Assembly (NCBI GenBank): GCA_963701245.1
Contig: OY969576.1
Span: 558,001-622,000, forward strand
Direction: 5' to 3'
DNA: 64,000 nucleotides
Source: CAWCCP01 sp963701245
GTDB lineage: Bacteria; Patescibacteriota; Saccharimonadia; Saccharimonadales; UBA4665
Position 1 is the stretch's first letter. Each line of letters starts with the position of its first letter. The translations under genes and the position numbers were made by a program. The notes beneath the pieces are model-generated. The model was not told the origin of the DNA and did not search any database. It worked only from the letters and a program-made list of their open reading frames with translations. Shown here in pieces: positions 25,814-35,732 of this stretch.

Positions 25814-28800
25814 ATGTCACTAATAGATAACAAGTCCAAAACCCTTCAAGTTGCCTTAAAAAATGCCCTTCCGAGCGCTGAGCGAATAGATATTCTTACC
25901 GCTTACTTTTATTTTTCTGGCTTCTCGGCGCTATCAAACGAGCTCAAAGACAAGAAGATCCGTATTCTCGTAGGCAAGGCCATTGACCCGGCCGCCGTTG
26001 ATGACCTTAGCTCCGCAATGAAGATTGACCCTAATGTTGGCCTGGACACATTCCAGAGTCGCAATTATTTGAGCCTATCACGCACTCAAAAGAAAAGCCA
26101 GTACACCGAGAGCTTCATCAAACTATTCAATAAGTCTGCTCTGTCAGAGTCTTTTGATGGTACTGAAGACCAGCGCATGCAGAAGATATTTGAAGATAAG
26201 CTCAAAGACGGTTCGCTAGAAATTCGCATGACTAATGAGCAAAATCATGCCAAAGCCTATATCCTAACCAATAAACCAGAGTTCTCGCAGAGTGGCGACC
26301 AAAAAGGCAATGTCTTTATGGGCTCATCCAACTTTACTTATAGTGGGCTTGTTGGCCAGGGTGAGCTCAACGACAAGTATCTAGATAATGATAACTACGA
26401 CAAATACGCTAACCACTTTAATAATCTTTGGAACGACTCCAACGCCATAGATATTCAGGTGCAGAATACGCCAGATGTTGACGATAGCTTCCTAAACCAA
26501 ATCCAAAAGCGCCTCTGGATTCACTCCACCCCGGATCCTTATAAGATTTTTATTCGTGTCCTCCACGAGCTTTACGCCGAAGTGGAAGACGAAGACATCA
26601 AATCGCCAGCATCCATCACTGGCGGCAAGTATTCAAACCTTAAATATCAACTCGATGCTATCCGTGCCGGCATTGACTGCATCAATAAGAATAACGGCGT
26701 GATAATAGCTGACGTGGTTGGTCTGGGCAAATCTGTTATCGCTTCTGCGATTGCTCATAACCAAGAAATGAGTACTATTATCATTACTCCGCCACATCTA
26801 AAATCCCAGTGGCAAGATTACGCAACTCGCTTCAAGATACCTGGAGCGCATGTCGAGAGCGGTGGCATGATACAGCACCTGCACGATACGTACGCCAAAG
26901 ACAGTGAACCCAAGCTCTATATCATCGATGAGGCGCACCGCTATCGCAACGAGCTGACCGATGATTATCAGTGGCTCCACCAACTGACTCGCTCAAATGC
27001 CACTAACAAGATAGTCCTACTTACTGCTACGCCATACAACAACCGGCCGCAAGATTTGTTTGCAATGGTTAAGCTCTTCCAGACACCGAGCCGCTCGACT
27101 ATTAACTCGGTCGATAACCTTGGCCTGCGCTTTGATGATTTGATCATGAAATACCGCAAGCTGGAAAAGATCGGTAAAAAGAATCTGACCGACGAGATTC
27201 GCACGGAGCTCCAAAAGCTAAGCCGTGATTTGCGCCTACTTATCGAGCCGGTCGTTATCCGGCGCTCACGCATTGACCTCAAAGAGATAAAAGAATACGC
27301 TGATGACCTCAAGAATCAAAACATTGAGTTCCCAGAGATAGTCGGTCCTGAGCTCGTAGAATACGACCTTGGCAACATCCGTCAGTTATATGTTGATACG
27401 CTCGAACAACTTACCGACTCCGAAAACGGCTTCAACGGCGCACGTTATCAATCGGCTTCGTATATTAAAGACCGTGATAAATTCATTGAAAAATACGGCG
27501 ATTTCTTTGACGACCTCGACCTTAAAACGGCGCAAGCCAACTTGGCGTTCTTCATGCGTCGGTTGCTCGTGCAGCGCTTTGAGAGCTCAAAATACGCCTT
27601 TCAATCTACACTCAACAACATGATCCGCTCGCACGAAATCATCTTGAAATGGTGGGATAAAGGCTACGTGCCAATTCGCAAAAAAGAAGACCTTATAGAC
27701 CCCGACGAGTTGGAAGAGTTCGATAGCATCAATGAAATAAACGCGCTAATCGAAAGCGGCGAAGAAGTTGACATTGAGGCCATTAAAAAGGTGGCGTTAC
27801 CTATTCCTAAAGGAATCTTTGATGGTAACTTCGCTGTATTCGTCAGGCGTGATCTAGAACTGCTACGAAACATCAAGCAGGAATGGTTCTCGGATGGCCT
27901 GACTGGCGTTGACCCAAAACAAGAGCGCACCGAGCAGAAACTGCGCGAACTACTAAACGAAAACCCGCATCGCAAGATTGTGATTTTCTCTGGCTACGCC
28001 GATACGGCCGAATATGTCGCCAAGAACCTGCGGGAGCACGGCTTTGTGCGCACATTACTTTACACCGGCTCGTCTGGCAACGAACTCAAGAAGGTTGTGA
28101 GTGAAAACTTTGACGCTTCCTACGATGGCGACCAAAAGAATGACTACGATATCATCGTGGCAACTGATGCCTTGAGTGAAGGTTTCAACCTCCACCGTGC
28201 CGGTATCATTATCAACTACGACATCCCGTATAACCCAACGCGTGTTGTCCAGCGCATCGGTCGTATCAACCGTATCAACCAAAAGATGTTTGATAAGATT
28301 TATATCTACAACTTCTTCCCGACTGATGTGGGCGAAGGCATCGCCAATGTCAAAGGTATCAGCACGCTCAAAATGTTACTCATCAATAACATTGTCGGTA
28401 GCGATACACGTACGCTTACGCCGGACGAAGACCTAAAAAGCTACTTCAAGAGCACTTACAGAGATGCCGATGAAGCCAATAGCGAGCGCTCGTGGGACAA
28501 CGAATACCGAAATATCTACGACTCTATCAAGCACGACCAGACATTACTTAAAGAAGTGCAATACATACCGGAGCGTACGCGAATTGTGCGCGATGGCCGT
28601 GCTGACAACTTGTCTATATCGTTTGCCAAGCGTGGCAACGGCATACTGTTCGCACTGGCCGGCGAATATGATCTAGAGGCCGAGATAATATCGCCAGAGT
28701 TTGTGCTGCCACACTTTAAAGCCGGTCGAGACGAAAAGGCTCATGAAGGCGATGCTCAGTTAGACAAGAAGTTTGAAATACTGCGCAAGCGCATCACTGC

Positions 28801-29116
28801 ACCACACCCATTGCCCAAAATACAAGGCCGCCGGGCTGATGCGCTTAAAATAGTAGAGGCGCTCAAAGAGACATACTCTCCAGAGCGTGACTACTTGTTT
28901 GACCTCTACGACGCCATCCGTGAGTTTGACGACCTATCGAACGGTGAGCTCAAATACATCTCACAGCTGCGCTTAGACGAGAACAACCTTGGCGCAACTG
29001 TTCATGAGCTAAAACAAAAGTTCTCGCCACACTACCTCAACGTCATCAAACAAAAGGCCGAAGCTATTGATAGTGTATCGGAGATAATTATGTTTACGGA
29101 AGACCTGCGCAAATGA
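25814..29116 (+). CDS. PLD-nuclease/superfamily 2 helicase fusion
   Basis: 1100 residues. The N-terminal domain is PLD-like: TAYFYFSGF, then HAK in EQNHAKAYIL (~143) and GSSNFT. The helicase core follows: GLGKS (~303), DEAH in IIDEAHRY (~370), TATP in LLTATPYNN, and C-terminal motifs VATDALSEGFN and QRIGRINRI (~813). PLD nuclease plus DNA translocase in one chain resembles the effector subunit of ATP-dependent restriction systems. A single HxK half-site would require dimerisation. First gene of a plus-strand operon; its stop overlaps the methyltransferase start by 4 bp. Foreign DNA as target is an inference from the pairing. Confidence 0.85.
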   Translation: MSLIDNKSKTLQVALKNALPSAERIDILTAYFYFSGFSALSNELKDKKIRILVGKAIDPAAVDDLSSAMKIDPNVGLDTFQSRNYLSLSRTQKKSQYTESFIKLFNKSALSESFDGTEDQRMQKIFEDKLKDGSLEIRMTNEQNHAKAYILTNKPEFSQSGDQKGNVFMGSSNFTYSGLVGQGELNDKYLDNDNYDKYANHFNNLWNDSNAIDIQVQNTPDVDDSFLNQIQKRLWIHSTPDPYKIFIRVLHELYAEVEDEDIKSPASITGGKYSNLKYQLDAIRAGIDCINKNNGVIIADVVGLGKSVIASAIAHNQEMSTIIITPPHLKSQWQDYATRFKIPGAHVESGGMIQHLHDTYAKDSEPKLYIIDEAHRYRNELTDDYQWLHQLTRSNATNKIVLLTATPYNNRPQDLFAMVKLFQTPSRSTINSVDNLGLRFDDLIMKYRKLEKIGKKNLTDEIRTELQKLSRDLRLLIEPVVIRRSRIDLKEIKEYADDLKNQNIEFPEIVGPELVEYDLGNIRQLYVDTLEQLTDSENGFNGARYQSASYIKDRDKFIEKYGDFFDDLDLKTAQANLAFFMRRLLVQRFESSKYAFQSTLNNMIRSHEIILKWWDKGYVPIRKKEDLIDPDELEEFDSINEINALIESGEEVDIEAIKKVALPIPKGIFDGNFAVFVRRDLELLRNIKQEWFSDGLTGVDPKQERTEQKLRELLNENPHRKIVIFSGYADTAEYVAKNLREHGFVRTLLYTGSSGNELKKVVSENFDASYDGDQKNDYDIIVATDALSEGFNLHRAGIIINYDIPYNPTRVVQRIGRINRINQKMFDKIYIYNFFPTDVGEGIANVKGISTLKMLLINNIVGSDTRTLTPDEDLKSYFKSTYRDADEANSERSWDNEYRNIYDSIKHDQTLLKEVQYIPERTRIVRDGRADNLSISFAKRGNGILFALAGEYDLEAEIISPEFVLPHFKAGRDEKAHEGDAQLDKKFEILRKRITAPHPLPKIQGRRADALKIVEALKETYSPERDYLFDLYDAIREFDDLSNGELKYISQLRLDENNLGATVHELKQKFSPHYLNVIKQKAEAIDSVSEIIMFTEDLRK

Positions 29117-32100
29117 TACTTGATAAGTCTTACGATAAAGAACTCTTTGATAGTTTCCTAAAGGCCTTCTTGCCAGACTACCTGAAAGATGAACGACTGG
29201 TACGAACACCGGACAGTTCAATCCTTACACAGGTAACTCAACTAGGCGCATCACGCGAGGTTGGCATAACCGTACTGGAAGCCGAATGTGAAGAAACCGA
29301 CACCAACAAACGTATTGCCATCACGCAGGCCGCATTTAAGGTGCTGCGCGATCACGGCATCCGCAATGCCATAATCGCCTTTCATGACGGCAACGACCAA
29401 TGGCGTTTGTCGCTACTGACTTCTACGCTCGAAATTAAGGACGGCAAGGTTATCAAAAAAGATAGCAACCCGCGCCGCTACTCATATCTGCTGGGTGTGA
29501 GCGCGAAGACAGTGACGCCATACAAGTATCTGGTAGAAAAAGGCCGGGTTGAAGACATAAGGCAGCTTCAGGAGCGTTTCTCGGTTGAAGTGGTCAATAA
29601 GCAGTTCTATGCGTCAATTGCGGACCTATTTACTAAACTCGTAGGCGGCGAGCGCGGCGCAACCAAGTACCCCGGCTTGCTTAAAATCAACGGCGCAGTC
29701 AGTCAAAATGTTGAGCATCAGGAGTTCGCCGTGCGGCTCATCGGCCGCATCATATTCAGCTGGTTCTTAAAGGAAAAGAAGAGTGTCGCCAAAGTGCCGA
29801 TAGTGCCAAGTAAGCTCTTGTCGCTTGATGCCATAGCCAGTAATGCCGACTATTACCATAGCGTTCTCGAACCACTATTCTTTGAACTGCTCAACAAGCG
29901 CGTGGAGCACCGCCATGAGTCGCTACGAGAAGCTCCGTTCTCAACCGTGCCATACCTGAACGGTGGATTGTTTAACCCGCAACACGGCGACTTTTATAAC
30001 CAAAACTCATTCAATGGTGCCGGTACGCCAGGGCTGACACACATACCGGATGGCTGGTTTACAGAACTATTCACAGTACTTGAGCAATATAACTTCACGG
30101 TAGATGAAAATACTAGCTATGACGTGGATCTGTCTATCGACCCAGAGATGCTCGGCCGTATATTTGAGAATCTCTTAGCCGAAATCAACCCTGAAACTGG
30201 AGAATCGGCCCGCAAGAGTACGGGTAGCTTCTACACACCACGTGAGATTGTAGATTATATGGTAGATAGCTCGCTGCTGGAGTTCCTCAATAACAAAACT
30301 GCTGTAGGTGAGAAAAAGCTCAAAGCACTCATTAGCTGGGGTCAGGACGACGATGAACTGCACCCGTTGACAGATGCCGAAAAAGCAAAAATCGTTAGTG
30401 CGCTAGCCAGCCTAACTATTCTCGACCCAGCCTGTGGCTCTGGCGCCTTCCCAATCGGCATTCTGCAAAAGGTCGTCTATGTGCTCCAGCAGGTAGACGA
30501 AAAGGCTGAGTTGTGGCTACAGAATCAACTCAAAACCATCAGCTCGCCAGAGCTTCGCCGAGATATTGAGGAAAAGTATAGGAACGAAAACTATGACTAC
30601 CTGCGCAAGCTCGGTGTCATCCGTGATTCCATCTTTGGAGTAGACATCCAGACCATCGCGACAGAAATATCCAAGCTCCGTTGCTTTCTGACGCTCGTCA
30701 TCGAAGAAGATGTCGATGACGCTGCGCGTAACCGTGGTATCCGCCCGCTGCCAAACCTCGACTTCAAGTTCGTAACCGCTAACTCACTGATTGGTTTGCC
30801 GACGAGTAATAATATCACTGGGCTAAATTTATTTGAAGATGCTTCGCACATCGACCGCCTTAAAGATATCCGCAACCGTTATTTTGGCGCAGATGCCGAT
30901 GAGCGCGCCAGGCTACAAGTAGAGTTCAAAGACCTGCAACTTACTATGTTCAAAAGTCGCCTTGCTTCTATGGGTGCTACGTCCGACCTGTACAACATCC
31001 TGTCTGATTGGAATCCGTTTAATCACGAAAAGACCGAATGGTTTGATAGTGACTGGATGTTTGGCATAGATAATTTTGACCTTGTTATTGCTAATCCACC
31101 GTATGTCGGCGAAAAAGGCAATAAGACCATCTTTGATACGTTAAAGCCTAACAGCCTAGGCAAACGCTTTTACAAAGGTAAGATGGACTTGTTTTACTTC
31201 TTCTTTCACCTTGGCCTTGACTGCTTAAAAGATGGCGGTGTGTTGACATTCATCACCACCAACTACTACCCAACAGCCGATGGCGCGATAAAACTCCGCA
31301 AAGACTTTTATGATCGAACCAATATTGTGCGGCTCATCAACTTTGGTGAAATAACTGTGTTCGACAGTGCTCGCGGTCAACACAACCTTATCACCACTTT
31401 AGAGAGAGTTACTGCACCTAGTGAAGATTACGAAACACAAGAGATAGTTGCTACTAGCAAGGGCAATGTCAGCAGCGGTGCGCTAACCAATGTGCTTTCC
31501 GGGGATAGTGAACTAGTCAATGTAGGCCGAGTGAAGAAATCAAGCGTCTACGATTCAATTGGTAATAATTTCTATATTCGTTTTGCCGGTGGTGGTAGCG
31601 GAGTTGATGAGATCTTGGATAAAGTAGCGAATACAGGTAAACGGCTTGATGAGTTCTCATATGTCAACCAAGGAATTATAACTGGAGCCGATAAATTTTC
31701 TAACTCTCATCATAAGAAATTTCCAGAAATTATGGCGACAAAAGGTGATGGTATTTTTGTTTTTCCTAAGGGTGAAATAAAGCAAATTAATAGTGATGAC
31801 GATTTAGCAAAAGCGTGGTTCAAGAACAGCGATATATCTAGATACTCAACTACAACTCAAACTAAGGAAGAGTTGCTTTACGCTGACGGCGTAAGGCAGC
31901 TCACACCGGGCACGTTATTATATCTAGAACGATTTAAACCAATCTTGAAAGCCCGTAGGGAATTTCAAGATGGAAATCGTCCTTGGTATAATCTACACCG
32001 GGCACGTTTATCCAAAATTTTTGAGCACGAAAAAATAGTTGCTCCACAGCGCTCAAGCCGAAACACTTTTGGCTACAACAATATACCCTGGTATGCATCG

Positions 32101-32454
32101 GCCGATGTCTATTTCATAACCGCCAAAGATGGTGTACCATTTGAACCGTTTTATCTACTAGGTATTTTGAACTCAAAACTCATCTACACTTGGCTTTATC
32201 ACCGAGGCAAACGCAAAGGTCAGATGCTCGAACTCTACCGTACACCGCTTTCTGAAATCCCGATTGCCACCGGCACGCCATACCAAAAACAAGCCATAGA
32301 AAAGCTGGTACATGAAGTCGTCAACATAAAAACTGCTAACCCAGTAGCCGACACTTCTGCCCAAGAAGAAGAAATAAACCAAATTGTCTACGGGCTATAC
32401 GGTCTAACACCCGAGGAGACAGATATCGTGGAAGAGTTTGGTAATAATGCTTGA
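29113..32454 (+). CDS. Eco57I-like adenine-specific DNA methyltransferase
   Basis: 1113 residues. Motifs: SFYTPREIVDYMVD, SAM-binding LDPACGSGAFPIG at about 438, catalytic NPPY in IANPPYVGEKG at about 661, and a C-terminal target-recognition-like region with LLGILNSKLIYTWLY. This is the layout of Eco57I/type IIG or ISP N6-adenine methyltransferases. The ~400-residue N-terminal region is not assigned; it may mediate partner contacts or cleavage. With the PLD-helicase upstream it would mark self DNA and direct restriction. Codon overlap ATGA with the helicase gene indicates coupling. Confidence 0.88.
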   Translation: MILDKSYDKELFDSFLKAFLPDYLKDERLVRTPDSSILTQVTQLGASREVGITVLEAECEETDTNKRIAITQAAFKVLRDHGIRNAIIAFHDGNDQWRLSLLTSTLEIKDGKVIKKDSNPRRYSYLLGVSAKTVTPYKYLVEKGRVEDIRQLQERFSVEVVNKQFYASIADLFTKLVGGERGATKYPGLLKINGAVSQNVEHQEFAVRLIGRIIFSWFLKEKKSVAKVPIVPSKLLSLDAIASNADYYHSVLEPLFFELLNKRVEHRHESLREAPFSTVPYLNGGLFNPQHGDFYNQNSFNGAGTPGLTHIPDGWFTELFTVLEQYNFTVDENTSYDVDLSIDPEMLGRIFENLLAEINPETGESARKSTGSFYTPREIVDYMVDSSLLEFLNNKTAVGEKKLKALISWGQDDDELHPLTDAEKAKIVSALASLTILDPACGSGAFPIGILQKVVYVLQQVDEKAELWLQNQLKTISSPELRRDIEEKYRNENYDYLRKLGVIRDSIFGVDIQTIATEISKLRCFLTLVIEEDVDDAARNRGIRPLPNLDFKFVTANSLIGLPTSNNITGLNLFEDASHIDRLKDIRNRYFGADADERARLQVEFKDLQLTMFKSRLASMGATSDLYNILSDWNPFNHEKTEWFDSDWMFGIDNFDLVIANPPYVGEKGNKTIFDTLKPNSLGKRFYKGKMDLFYFFFHLGLDCLKDGGVLTFITTNYYPTADGAIKLRKDFYDRTNIVRLINFGEITVFDSARGQHNLITTLERVTAPSEDYETQEIVATSKGNVSSGALTNVLSGDSELVNVGRVKKSSVYDSIGNNFYIRFAGGGSGVDEILDKVANTGKRLDEFSYVNQGIITGADKFSNSHHKKFPEIMATKGDGIFVFPKGEIKQINSDDDLAKAWFKNSDISRYSTTTQTKEELLYADGVRQLTPGTLLYLERFKPILKARREFQDGNRPWYNLHRARLSKIFEHEKIVAPQRSSRNTFGYNNIPWYASADVYFITAKDGVPFEPFYLLGILNSKLIYTWLYHRGKRKGQMLELYRTPLSEIPIATGTPYQKQAIEKLVHEVVNIKTANPVADTSAQEEEINQIVYGLYGLTPEETDIVEEFGNNA

Positions 32455-33052
32455 AGACGTCTGTTATGGTCTTGAAGAGCGAACTAGCTGGATATACAAC
32501 GATCTAAAGGCATTTCAATACATTCGTCTCAAGAGGCTTCAGCATGGACCAGACGACATAGGTGGCGGCAATATCTCTATGGCTACTCTTCTCTTTGTCA
32601 TGATTAGTTTGTACTCAAAAATAAATTACTTTATCGAACGACCGGACAAATTTCACGAGGACGGAACAGTTAATGAGCAGGAAGCGTTTATAAAGTTCGC
32701 GCATCAGCTAAAAGAGGCTGGTATCATCCATACGATGCCGAATGGGGGAGATTCGCTTGGACTTATATGGCGAGGTTTCAGGGACCACTTGGTGCATAGG
32801 TTTACCATCGAAGACGGCAAGTCGGCTGCTACTTTTGTCTTCTCAAGCATACAGCCGGATACGACAGTCACTCATTTATTAGACGCCTGCCTGAGCGAAG
32901 AAGTATTTGCACATGACGGGAATGAAAGAAACTGGACCGTAAACTGTGATGCCCTGCACGCTAAGCTGCCGGAATTATGCAAATTTGTCATCGATAAGTT
33001 ACGTGATAGTACCGGTGTTGATGTTAGGAAGCTCAAGGAATTTGTAGGCTAA
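32447..33052 (+). CDS. Hypothetical protein in the defence operon
   Basis: 201 residues from ATG 32447 (TTG 32438 possible). It overlaps the methyltransferase stop by 8 bp. The sequence is mostly helical (QYIRLKRLQHGPDD, LLFVMISLYSKINYFIERP), with a conserved-looking WRGFRDHLVHRF. RDHLVHRF has the flavour of HEPN-type RxxxxH motifs, seen in some abortive-infection proteins, but the match is weak. Always read with its operon neighbours; family not recognised. Confidence 0.6.
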   Translation: MLEDVCYGLEERTSWIYNDLKAFQYIRLKRLQHGPDDIGGGNISMATLLFVMISLYSKINYFIERPDKFHEDGTVNEQEAFIKFAHQLKEAGIIHTMPNGGDSLGLIWRGFRDHLVHRFTIEDGKSAATFVFSSIQPDTTVTHLLDACLSEEVFAHDGNERNWTVNCDALHAKLPELCKFVIDKLRDSTGVDVRKLKEFVG

Positions 33053-33055
33053 CGT

Positions 33056-34531
33056 ATGACACTTTCAAAGTCAGACTACATGCTATTTCTAAAACATCCG
33101 GCCTGGCTTTGGATTAAAAAGCACGCAAAAACATTACTGCCCCCAATAGATTCTGCCACTCAAGCTATTTTTGATACCGGTCATGATTTTGAGCAATATG
33201 CCGAAACCCTTTTCCCTGGCGGCGTAACAATTGGATTTAGCGACTACGATGAATATTTAACGTTACCAGAGCGAACGAATCAGGCGCTTGATGAGGGCGT
33301 GCACACTATATTCCAGGGAAGGTTCGAATACGAACAGCTCACATTCATCTGTGACGTGGTGCAGGTGGTAGGCGACAAAGCAGTTGACCTGATTGAGATT
33401 AAATCCAGTACCGCTGCCAAGCCGGAACATATTGTAGATTTATCTTTCCAGATGGTCGTGTTAGAGAAGTGTGGATATAATGTACAGAATATATCGGTCA
33501 TACACGTCAATAATCAGTATGTTCGTAATGGAGTAATCGATCCTAAATCTATTACGGTAAAGACTGACGTTACAGAACGTGTTAAAGCTGCAAGAGACTT
33601 TACGTTGCGGAAAATCGACGAAGCATTGCAGGTCATAGTTCTTTCTGAATGTCCCGATGTATCACCGCTGTATGCGGACCCAAAGTCGTTCGGTGAATGG
33701 CTGAATATATATAAGCATCTCAAAGGCCCTAAGCCGGGTAGTATTTTTGATTTATGCCAGATGGATGCAAAAACACTACAGAACTTGCAAGAAAATAACA
33801 TCACCTTTCTAAAAGATATCCCTGCTGATTTAGATCTAAAACCAAAACAAAGATTACAAGTAGAAGCACTACGTCAAGGTAAGCCGACAATTCAAAAAGA
33901 TAAGATTAAAGAGTTCCTGGATAAGTTCAGCTACCCACTTTATTTTTATGACTATGAAACTCTCGGAAGTCTTGTCCCTTATTTCGATGGGCTCAAACCC
34001 TACCAACAGCTGCCGTTTCAGTATTCGGTGCATATTCTTGATAGCTCAGACGCCGATCTTCGACATGAAGAATTTTTACACCGTGAGAGCACTAACCCAG
34101 CTGAACAGTTATCGAAAGCACTCAGGTCACACATTGGTGATGAAGGTACTGTTTTAGCTTGGAATATGAGCTTCGAGAAGACTTGCAATACGTTGCTAGG
34201 ATCATTACTCCCCGAGTATACAGACTTCTACAATAATCTGAATGATCGCATTATTGACCTCATGATACCTTTTTCAAGCAATTGGTACGTTGATGCTGAT
34301 TTTTGTGGCAGCGCATCTATAAAGAAAGTCTTACCAGTACTTATACCTACCCTGTCACATAAGGATCTTGATATTTCTGACGGCGGGTCTGCGCAACGTC
34401 TTTGGATGGAAGCCATTCTTGATGGAAAACGCCTCGACGAAAAGGATAAAATACTAAGTGACCTAGTTGAATATTGCGGGTTGGATACACTTGCGATGGT
34501 CGAGATATTTAATGTATTGAGGAAAATATGA
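33056..34531 (+). CDS. DUF2779 family protein with two nuclease-like domains
   Basis: 491 residues. The N-terminal part resembles a RecB-type PD-(D/E)XK nuclease: CDVVQVV, then DLIEIKSST at ~110. A middle helix-hairpin-like region follows (LQENNITFLKDIP). The C-terminal part is a DEDD-like exonuclease: FYDYETLGS (~297), LAWNMSFEKTC, and YCGLDTLAMVE (~473). DUF2779 proteins carry this pairing and are found near restriction genes. It likely degrades DNA (or RNA) in the same defence response. It starts 3 bp after the previous gene's stop and overlaps the next by 4 bp. Confidence 0.75.
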   Translation: MTLSKSDYMLFLKHPAWLWIKKHAKTLLPPIDSATQAIFDTGHDFEQYAETLFPGGVTIGFSDYDEYLTLPERTNQALDEGVHTIFQGRFEYEQLTFICDVVQVVGDKAVDLIEIKSSTAAKPEHIVDLSFQMVVLEKCGYNVQNISVIHVNNQYVRNGVIDPKSITVKTDVTERVKAARDFTLRKIDEALQVIVLSECPDVSPLYADPKSFGEWLNIYKHLKGPKPGSIFDLCQMDAKTLQNLQENNITFLKDIPADLDLKPKQRLQVEALRQGKPTIQKDKIKEFLDKFSYPLYFYDYETLGSLVPYFDGLKPYQQLPFQYSVHILDSSDADLRHEEFLHRESTNPAEQLSKALRSHIGDEGTVLAWNMSFEKTCNTLLGSLLPEYTDFYNNLNDRIIDLMIPFSSNWYVDADFCGSASIKKVLPVLIPTLSHKDLDISDGGSAQRLWMEAILDGKRLDEKDKILSDLVEYCGLDTLAMVEIFNVLRKI

Positions 34532-34821
34532 CAAAAATCGATTATCCGGATATGACGCTGCCAGATGGCGATAAGAGGCATAGAAGCCTGGAGATAAACG
34601 AAAAGGGTGAACTCATTTACTTTACCACTGACATTGGACCAGGCACGGCTAAACTAGCCCCAAATGGAGGAGATAGCGATTACGAGTATTCAGCAACTAT
34701 TTCTGGTGAAGCCGTCAACCGCGTAGTCTTAGAACTGATACTTGAGCGATTTGAGACTGTGGGAGACTTTCGCAAATGGCTTGAAGTAAAGGGCATAAAA
34801 TCGGAGTTTTGGTCTTACTAG
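34528..34821 (+). CDS. Small hypothetical protein in the defence operon
   Basis: 97 residues, overlapping the DUF2779 gene by 4 bp. A beta-rich N-terminal part (KGELIYFTTDIGPGTA) is followed by YEYSATISGEAVNRVVLE and LEVKGIKSEFWSY. Charge and size fit a partner or immunity-type protein. No family recognised. Included because of tight coupling to both neighbours. Confidence 0.6.
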   Translation: MTKIDYPDMTLPDGDKRHRSLEINEKGELIYFTTDIGPGTAKLAPNGGDSDYEYSATISGEAVNRVVLELILERFETVGDFRKWLEVKGIKSEFWSY

Positions 34822-34824
34822 CCT

Positions 34825-35223
34825 ATGAACATCTATCTAGATATTGACGGAGTACTATTGATAAACGAAAGTCACGCTGCACCGCACGCTGATGAGCTAC
34901 TTCAGGCCATACTCAAAGAATTTCCCGATAATACTTACTGGCTGACAACACACAACTGGAAAGGTGAAAACCGCGCTAAAGAGGTGCTCGCACCTCATCT
35001 TAAACCGGAAACAGCACTACTGCTCGATAAAATCAAGACTACGGAATGGAGTGAGAAGAAAACCGATGCCATCGACTTCTCTCAGCGTTTTCTTTGGCTC
35101 GATGACGATTTATGGCCGGAAGAGCTCGAAGACTTAGAAAAGCATGGAGCCACTGACAACTTTGTGAGTATCGACCTCCAAAAAGATCCTGAGCAGCTCC
35201 AGAAAATTATAGATCTTATTTAA
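34825..35223 (+). CDS. HAD-like domain protein
   Basis: 132 residues. It begins NIYLDIDGVLLINE, the HAD nucleophile motif DxDGV, and has WLTTHNWKGENRAKEVL and FLWLDDDLWPEE, the last matching the acidic motif IV. This variant resembles the small HAD domains linked with RNA-repair and defence operons. It would act as a phosphatase on an unknown substrate. Last gene of the plus-strand operon, 3 bp after the previous stop; convergent with the membrane protein gene, with an 8 bp overlap. Confidence 0.7.
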   Translation: MNIYLDIDGVLLINESHAAPHADELLQAILKEFPDNTYWLTTHNWKGENRAKEVLAPHLKPETALLLDKIKTTEWSEKKTDAIDFSQRFLWLDDDLWPEELEDLEKHGATDNFVSIDLQKDPEQLQKIIDLI

Positions 35224-35722
35224 CTTTTTCCTCTTTCTCTCTCTGATAGTTGGCAAATACTGCTGCAATCATTAATCGTTGGTAATAGCCTATTTTATGA
35301 TTCGTAACAATGATCTTGTTGGTGAAAAGAACGGTGAAAATAGCACATACACCAAGTAGATAAAAATACCACCATCTTGTAAATACGATTGCCAGCAATA
35401 CAATGGCTGGCGGTGTATAAAACAAGGCCGACCTCAGTAGCTGTCTGTACAGTCTGCGATAGCGACTGTATGCTGTTTTTTGTACCGCGTTATGTAGTTG
35501 TAAATAGCTGGCATATGTACCAATTGTCTTATCGTGATCCTTATAGCTCATAAATGTCGTCTCATCGTCCGCATTTGCATAAACTGCTTCAAACGTAGAT
35601 TGTGAACGGATATGCGCAAAATAGAAGACTAGCAATAAGTAGTCAATTCGCCGGTGTGCCAATAGTAGCCAGCCCATTATTAAGCCAGATACAAACGCAA
35701 AGGGTATCATTGGCTCAATCAT
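35216..35722 (-). CDS. Hypothetical membrane protein
   Basis: 168 residues with an N-terminal hydrophobic segment (IPFAFVSGLIMGWLLL) and two close C-terminal TM segments (ALFYTPPAIVLLAIVF and YFYLLGVCAIFTVLF). A basic tail, YYQRLMIAAVFANYQREKEEKVK (shortened), ends it. Family not recognised. It lies 10 bp downstream of the PLD-like gene, probably in the same transcript. Overlaps the HAD gene end by 8 bp. Confidence 0.55.
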   Translation of the reverse strand: MIEPMIPFAFVSGLIMGWLLLAHRRIDYLLLVFYFAHIRSQSTFEAVYANADDETTFMSYKDHDKTIGTYASYLQLHNAVQKTAYSRYRRLYRQLLRSALFYTPPAIVLLAIVFTRWWYFYLLGVCAIFTVLFTNKIIVTNHKIGYYQRLMIAAVFANYQREKEEKVK

Positions 35723-35732
35723 ATCACCTCTT

